Below are positions 60,320 to 64,000 of a stretch of DNA of 64,000 nt, in pieces; the first letter of the stretch is position 1; each line of letters opens with the position of its first letter. The DNA lies in contig CP136068.1 in NCBI GenBank assembly GCA_032622095.1, positions 51,640,443 to 51,704,442 of the forward strand, in the 5' to 3' direction. The translations under genes were made by a program, and so were the position numbers. Source of the DNA: Siphonodentalium dalli. Lineage: Eukaryota; Mollusca; Scaphopoda; Gadilida; Siphonodentaliidae. The notes under the pieces are model-generated. The model was given only the letters and a program-made list of their open reading frames with translations. It did no database searches and had not been told where the DNA came from.

Positions 60320-62034
60320 TAATGCAACGCACTTGTTTTTTCTGAAATCTTATAACTGACTGACCTGATTACTCCAATTGTAGCGCCAGCGCATGGATTG
60401 CTGACGTCTGCGCAGGAATGTTGAATGAATACAGAAAAGGCGGGAGAGATGAATCGAAGATTTTTAGGTAAATATAAATCGGAGGTTATTGTTCTGTTGT
60501 CAATGTGTAATTTACCCATCAAGTGCAGTGTTCGGTTTGTCAAACTTGAGTACGTATGTGACATAAAGAGATTTTTTGAGCAGATCAATTTTCTCGTCTT
60601 TATTGTAATAACGTAAGCGTCAACCAACGTCAAAACGTAAATACTGTATACGTACGTAGAGTAACGTCGCATTGACTGACTGCAAAAAAGGAAAAATATG
60701 CATTCTTAAATATTTTAGTTACTTGTTAATAATTTGTTACATATGCATGTATATAGCACAGCATTGCAGAAAACAAACATCGTAATTGCCAATACACCAG
60801 AACCATCAACAAATGAATAATCATACGAAGAAGACCGGAAAACGCTAAAATAAAAGAGATGACGAATGGTAACCAGAGACGTGGCGACAGGGGCGACAGG
60901 GGTGGGGGGTTTGTGTCTGACCCCCCCCCCCCCCCCCCAACTTTGGTCAAAATTTTCAACAGTTGGAAATTTCATACCTGCCAAAACATTAGTTGGAAAT
61001 TTCATACCTGCCTGTTTTTGGACCAATATTTGCATATTTTCCTATTTTTGGTCAAAAGTTTGGACTGGACTGAAATGGTCATCAGTGGGATATTTTCCAA
61101 CCTTAGGGGGGGGGGGGGTGTCAGGTTTGAAATTTCCAACTCTAAGAAGACTTGAGGCTAGTCTAGATGCTAGGATTTTGCGATTTTCTTGTTCAGATTT
61201 CAAAATTTTCCTCCCCCGTGGCCGGCCAATACAAAACTGCTAATTAGTTTAACAGAACAATATTTTACTACATTTGGTCAAACTTGTGGACTGAAATGGT
61301 CATCAGTTAGTTGGAGAATTTCCCAACCTAAGAGGGAGTATGAGGTTTTAAATTTCCAACACTAGGGGAACTTCAGTTGAGGCCAGTCTAGATGCTAGAG
61401 TCAATGAGACTCGTTCCTAGAATAAATATGATGATATATTCGTTATACGCCTGTGACACAATGAAAGAAAACGAAAAACACTGAACAAACATGCGGCACA
61501 AACTAATAGGGAATAACAGTAACTGTCGTGGAACAGTTATTCCCCTAATTGGGCGACGGATAGTAACCAGTACTCAATTGTACGCGACTGAGTTGTGTTT
61601 ATGTGTTGCTATCCATTGCATGTAAGATAGTCATAAAAGCATTATCAACCAGACGAGATGTGTAGTTAGATACTTCCCCCAAAATAACATTTCAAAACAA
61701 AAATAAGTTCATTTCACAAGGAACAAGGAAGTAGATTGCTCAAGTTCTATTTAAATTAATTGCATTTTCATACACCTTTTCCGAAACTGCATTGGCTGGC
61801 TGGCCAAGTATTTATTAGGATTCTATATGATAATGCTGTTGCAGGAGCGTATGTCTTATTTGTGGGGGGGGGGGGGGAGAGAGCGGGGGCACAACACACA
61901 CACACTTGCTATGTCGAGCATGTCCTTGAATATTATTTCATGGCACAATTGTTTCATCTAAACCTATGTCATTATCTTTTATATTTCATTTTCTTAGCAA
62001 TTTCGTCAAGTTTTTCTTTTTGGAAAATTTGGGT

Positions 62035-62050
62035 GGCCCTGAAAAGGGCC
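62035..62050 (-). terminator. H2A 3' stem-loop, unit 7
   Basis: Intact hairpin on -. Confidence 0.95.
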
Positions 62051-62112
62051 GTTTTGTTTTGTTTGTTTTGCAGACAAGCCAAGCATTGAGATGTTGTGTG
62101 TCATCAAGATTT

Positions 62113-62487
62113 TTACTTGCTGCTCTGTGATTTCTTTGGGAGAAGAACGGCTTGGATGTTTGGCAGAACACCACCTTGGGCGATGGTGACACCAGACAAC
62201 AGTTTGTTCAACTCTTCGTCGTTCCTGATGGCGAGCTGGAGATGTCTTGGTATGATTCTGCTTTTCTTGTTGTCACGAGCAGCGTTTCCTGCCAACTCGA
62301 GAACCTCAGCTGCGAGGTATTCGAGAACTGCAGCCAAGTAGACTGGAGCTCCGGCACCGACACGCTCAGCATAGTTGCCTTTTCTCAGAAGACGATGGAT
62401 TCTTCCGACGGGAAACTGGAGTCCAGCCCTTGATGATCGGGACTTTGCCTTTCCCTTTACTTTGCCACCTTTACCACGTCCAGACAT
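62113..62487 (-). CDS. H2A: Histone H2A, unit 7
   Basis: Identical protein, intact promoter and hairpin. Confidence 0.98.
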   Translation of the reverse strand: MSGRGKGGKVKGKAKSRSSRAGLQFPVGRIHRLLRKGNYAERVGAGAPVYLAAVLEYLAAEVLELAGNAARDNKKSRIIPRHLQLAIRNDEELNKLLSGVTIAQGGVLPNIQAVLLPKKSQSSK

Positions 62488-62760
62488 GATGTGAGTATTT
62501 GTTATGTTCGAAAAGACGAGAAATAGACTGATGATTTGGTCGAAAGTTGGAAAATATTTAAACCAAAATACGGATCGACCTAGTTATTTACACGTTTTCA
62601 CCGAAGTCCGCGCGCGCGCAGGACGGTAAAGTGCTTTGTTGTGTGTAATTGGGTTAGACTTGCGATCGCGCGCGTCTCTTAAAAGGGAATTTTTTCAAAA
62701 AAAATTTGTATTCATTTTCTGTTCATCGAATCTCTCGATCGCACTGAGAAAAACTTAATC
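62488..62760. promoter_or_regulatory. Intact divergent H2A/H2B promoter, units 7/8
   Basis: Same layout as 41595-41867. Confidence 0.72.
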
Positions 62761-63132
62761 ATGCCACCCAAAGCAGGAAGCAAAGGAGCCAAAAAGGCCA
62801 CCAAGACCCAGAAGCCGTCAACGGCCGGCACAAAGAAGAGGAAACGAAAAAGGAAGGAATCCTACGGAATCTACATCTACAAAGTCTTGAAACAGGTGCA
62901 CCCAGACACCGGTGTCAGCAGCAAAGCCATGTCCATCATGAACAGCTTTGTCAACGACATCTTTGAGAGGATCGCAGCTGAGGCATCAAGACTGGCCCAC
63001 TACAACAAACGATCCACCATCACCTCCCGAGAGGTCCAGACCGCCGTCAGACTTCTTCTCCCAGGTGAATTGGCCAAGCACGCCGTCTCTGAGGGCACCA
63101 AGGCCGTCACCAAGTACACCAGCAGCAAGTAA
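62761..63132 (+). CDS. H2B: Histone H2B, unit 8
   Basis: Same protein, intact control elements. Confidence 0.98.
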   Translation: MPPKAGSKGAKKATKTQKPSTAGTKKRKRKRKESYGIYIYKVLKQVHPDTGVSSKAMSIMNSFVNDIFERIAAEASRLAHYNKRSTITSREVQTAVRLLLPGELAKHAVSEGTKAVTKYTSSK

Positions 63133-63164
63133 ACTGTTTGCATACAGATTTACACACAAAAAAC

Positions 63165-63180
63165 GGCCCTTTTCAGGGCC
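63165..63180 (+). terminator. H2B 3' stem-loop, unit 8
   Basis: Intact hairpin. Confidence 0.95.
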
Positions 63181-63816
63181 ACCCAAATCTTCCAAAAAGA
63201 GTTACTCTAAACATTGCTATATCCCTCTCCCTCTCCCTGCCTCCCTCCCTCCCTCCCTCCATCCATCCCAACACATATAATCTCAAATAACTTTAGGCAA
63301 TGAAACAAAAACAAATTTGAGAAAATCCATATGGTATAATGGAGTATTACATGCTAACATATACGCTAACATATAAACTGTATATATGCACATATTTGTA
63401 TATATATATATAACACACTTGTCATTGTGTGTACACAATTTAATAACATGTGATATTTCTCCTCTCCTCTATTTGTTTATTCATTAATATATTCGTACAG
63501 TTTTCATAATGTTAAACAATATGCACCCCCCCCCCAACCCCACTGACAGAGTCCCATCAATCGGCGACGTTATATATTGCATATATATCGTCTAAATGAA
63601 TATGCATCCTACAAACCTAGATTGTTTTGCATTTACTTTAATGCATCATCTGTATAAATGTAACATTTGAATGAATGAATGAATGAATGAATGAATGAAT
63701 GAATGAATGAATGAATGAATGAATGAATGAATGAATGAATAAATGTGCCTACAGTTTCCATGATTTGTTGCAAATATATAGCAATTTTTAGAGTAACTCT
63801 TTTTGAAAAATTTGGT

Positions 63817-63832
63817 GGCCCTGAAAAGGGCC
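63817..63832 (-). terminator. H4 3' stem-loop, unit 8
   Basis: Intact hairpin on -. Confidence 0.95.
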
Positions 63833-63870
63833 GTTGTTTTTGAAGCTGGGTGCTTCGTCTGTAGAGGCGT

Positions 63871-64000
<130 letters not shown>

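Overview
This window is animal nuclear DNA with canonical metazoan replication-dependent histones, many DNA transposons and Helitron-like elements, and non-LTR retrotransposons. The H2A and H2B sequences and the repeat style (minisatellite-bearing Helitrons, ACGG microsatellites) suggest a marine invertebrate, plausibly a lophotrochozoan such as a mollusc or brachiopod. The phylum cannot be fixed from sequence alone. No bacterial-style operons or CRISPR arrays are present.

Bases 1-28880 are gene-poor and repeat-rich. I could delimit several elements by their termini and target-site duplications (TSDs): a hAT-like MITE (638-1004, 8-bp TSD), a four-armed fold-back mariner-like MITE (5180-5516, TA TSD), a second palindromic MITE family (5566-5898 and 11880-12313), a 54-bp minisatellite (7690-8825), and a hAT-like element (10222-11375) nested inside an older TA-flanked element (9470-11391). 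There is one inverted Helitron-like element (13627-14385) and three abutting head-to-tail ones (22060-24145). A decayed CR1-group retrotransposon (about 16690-20690) is interrupted by a TA-flanked MITE (20187-20561). No complete host protein gene was recognised here; one short open frame (14705-14908) is a weak exon candidate.

Bases 28881-64000 are a tandem histone array. The unit is 3951 bp and holds three genes: H2B on +, H4 on - and H2A on -. H2B and H4 converge; H2A is divergent from the H2B of the next unit and shares a 273-bp promoter region with it. The window has 8 H2B, 7 complete H4 plus 1 partial, and 7 H2A genes. No H3 or H1 gene is present in any unit. Predicted proteins are identical between units. 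Unit lengths are exactly 3951 bp except for three events: a 4-bp deletion in the H2A 3' stem-loop of unit 3, a 4910-bp insertion between units 1 and 2, and a 1142-bp insertion in unit 5.

The two insertions are the most interesting feature. A complete two-ORF non-LTR retrotransposon (32786-37683, 12-bp TSD) sits at the predicted start site of one H2A gene. An unrelated 1.1-kb non-LTR-derived element (49719-50846, 14-bp TSD) sits at the predicted start site of one H2B gene. Both lie in the same sense as the gene they split, and the far edge of each TSD is 34-35 nt from the TTAAA core of the TATA-like box. The histone promoter is therefore placed directly in front of the element's 5' end, and the histone ORF is cut off from its promoter. 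The 5' end of the H2A-site element also carries three tandem near-copies of the heptamer that begins its target site. This suggests, without proving, retrotransposons that target histone start sites and borrow histone promoters.
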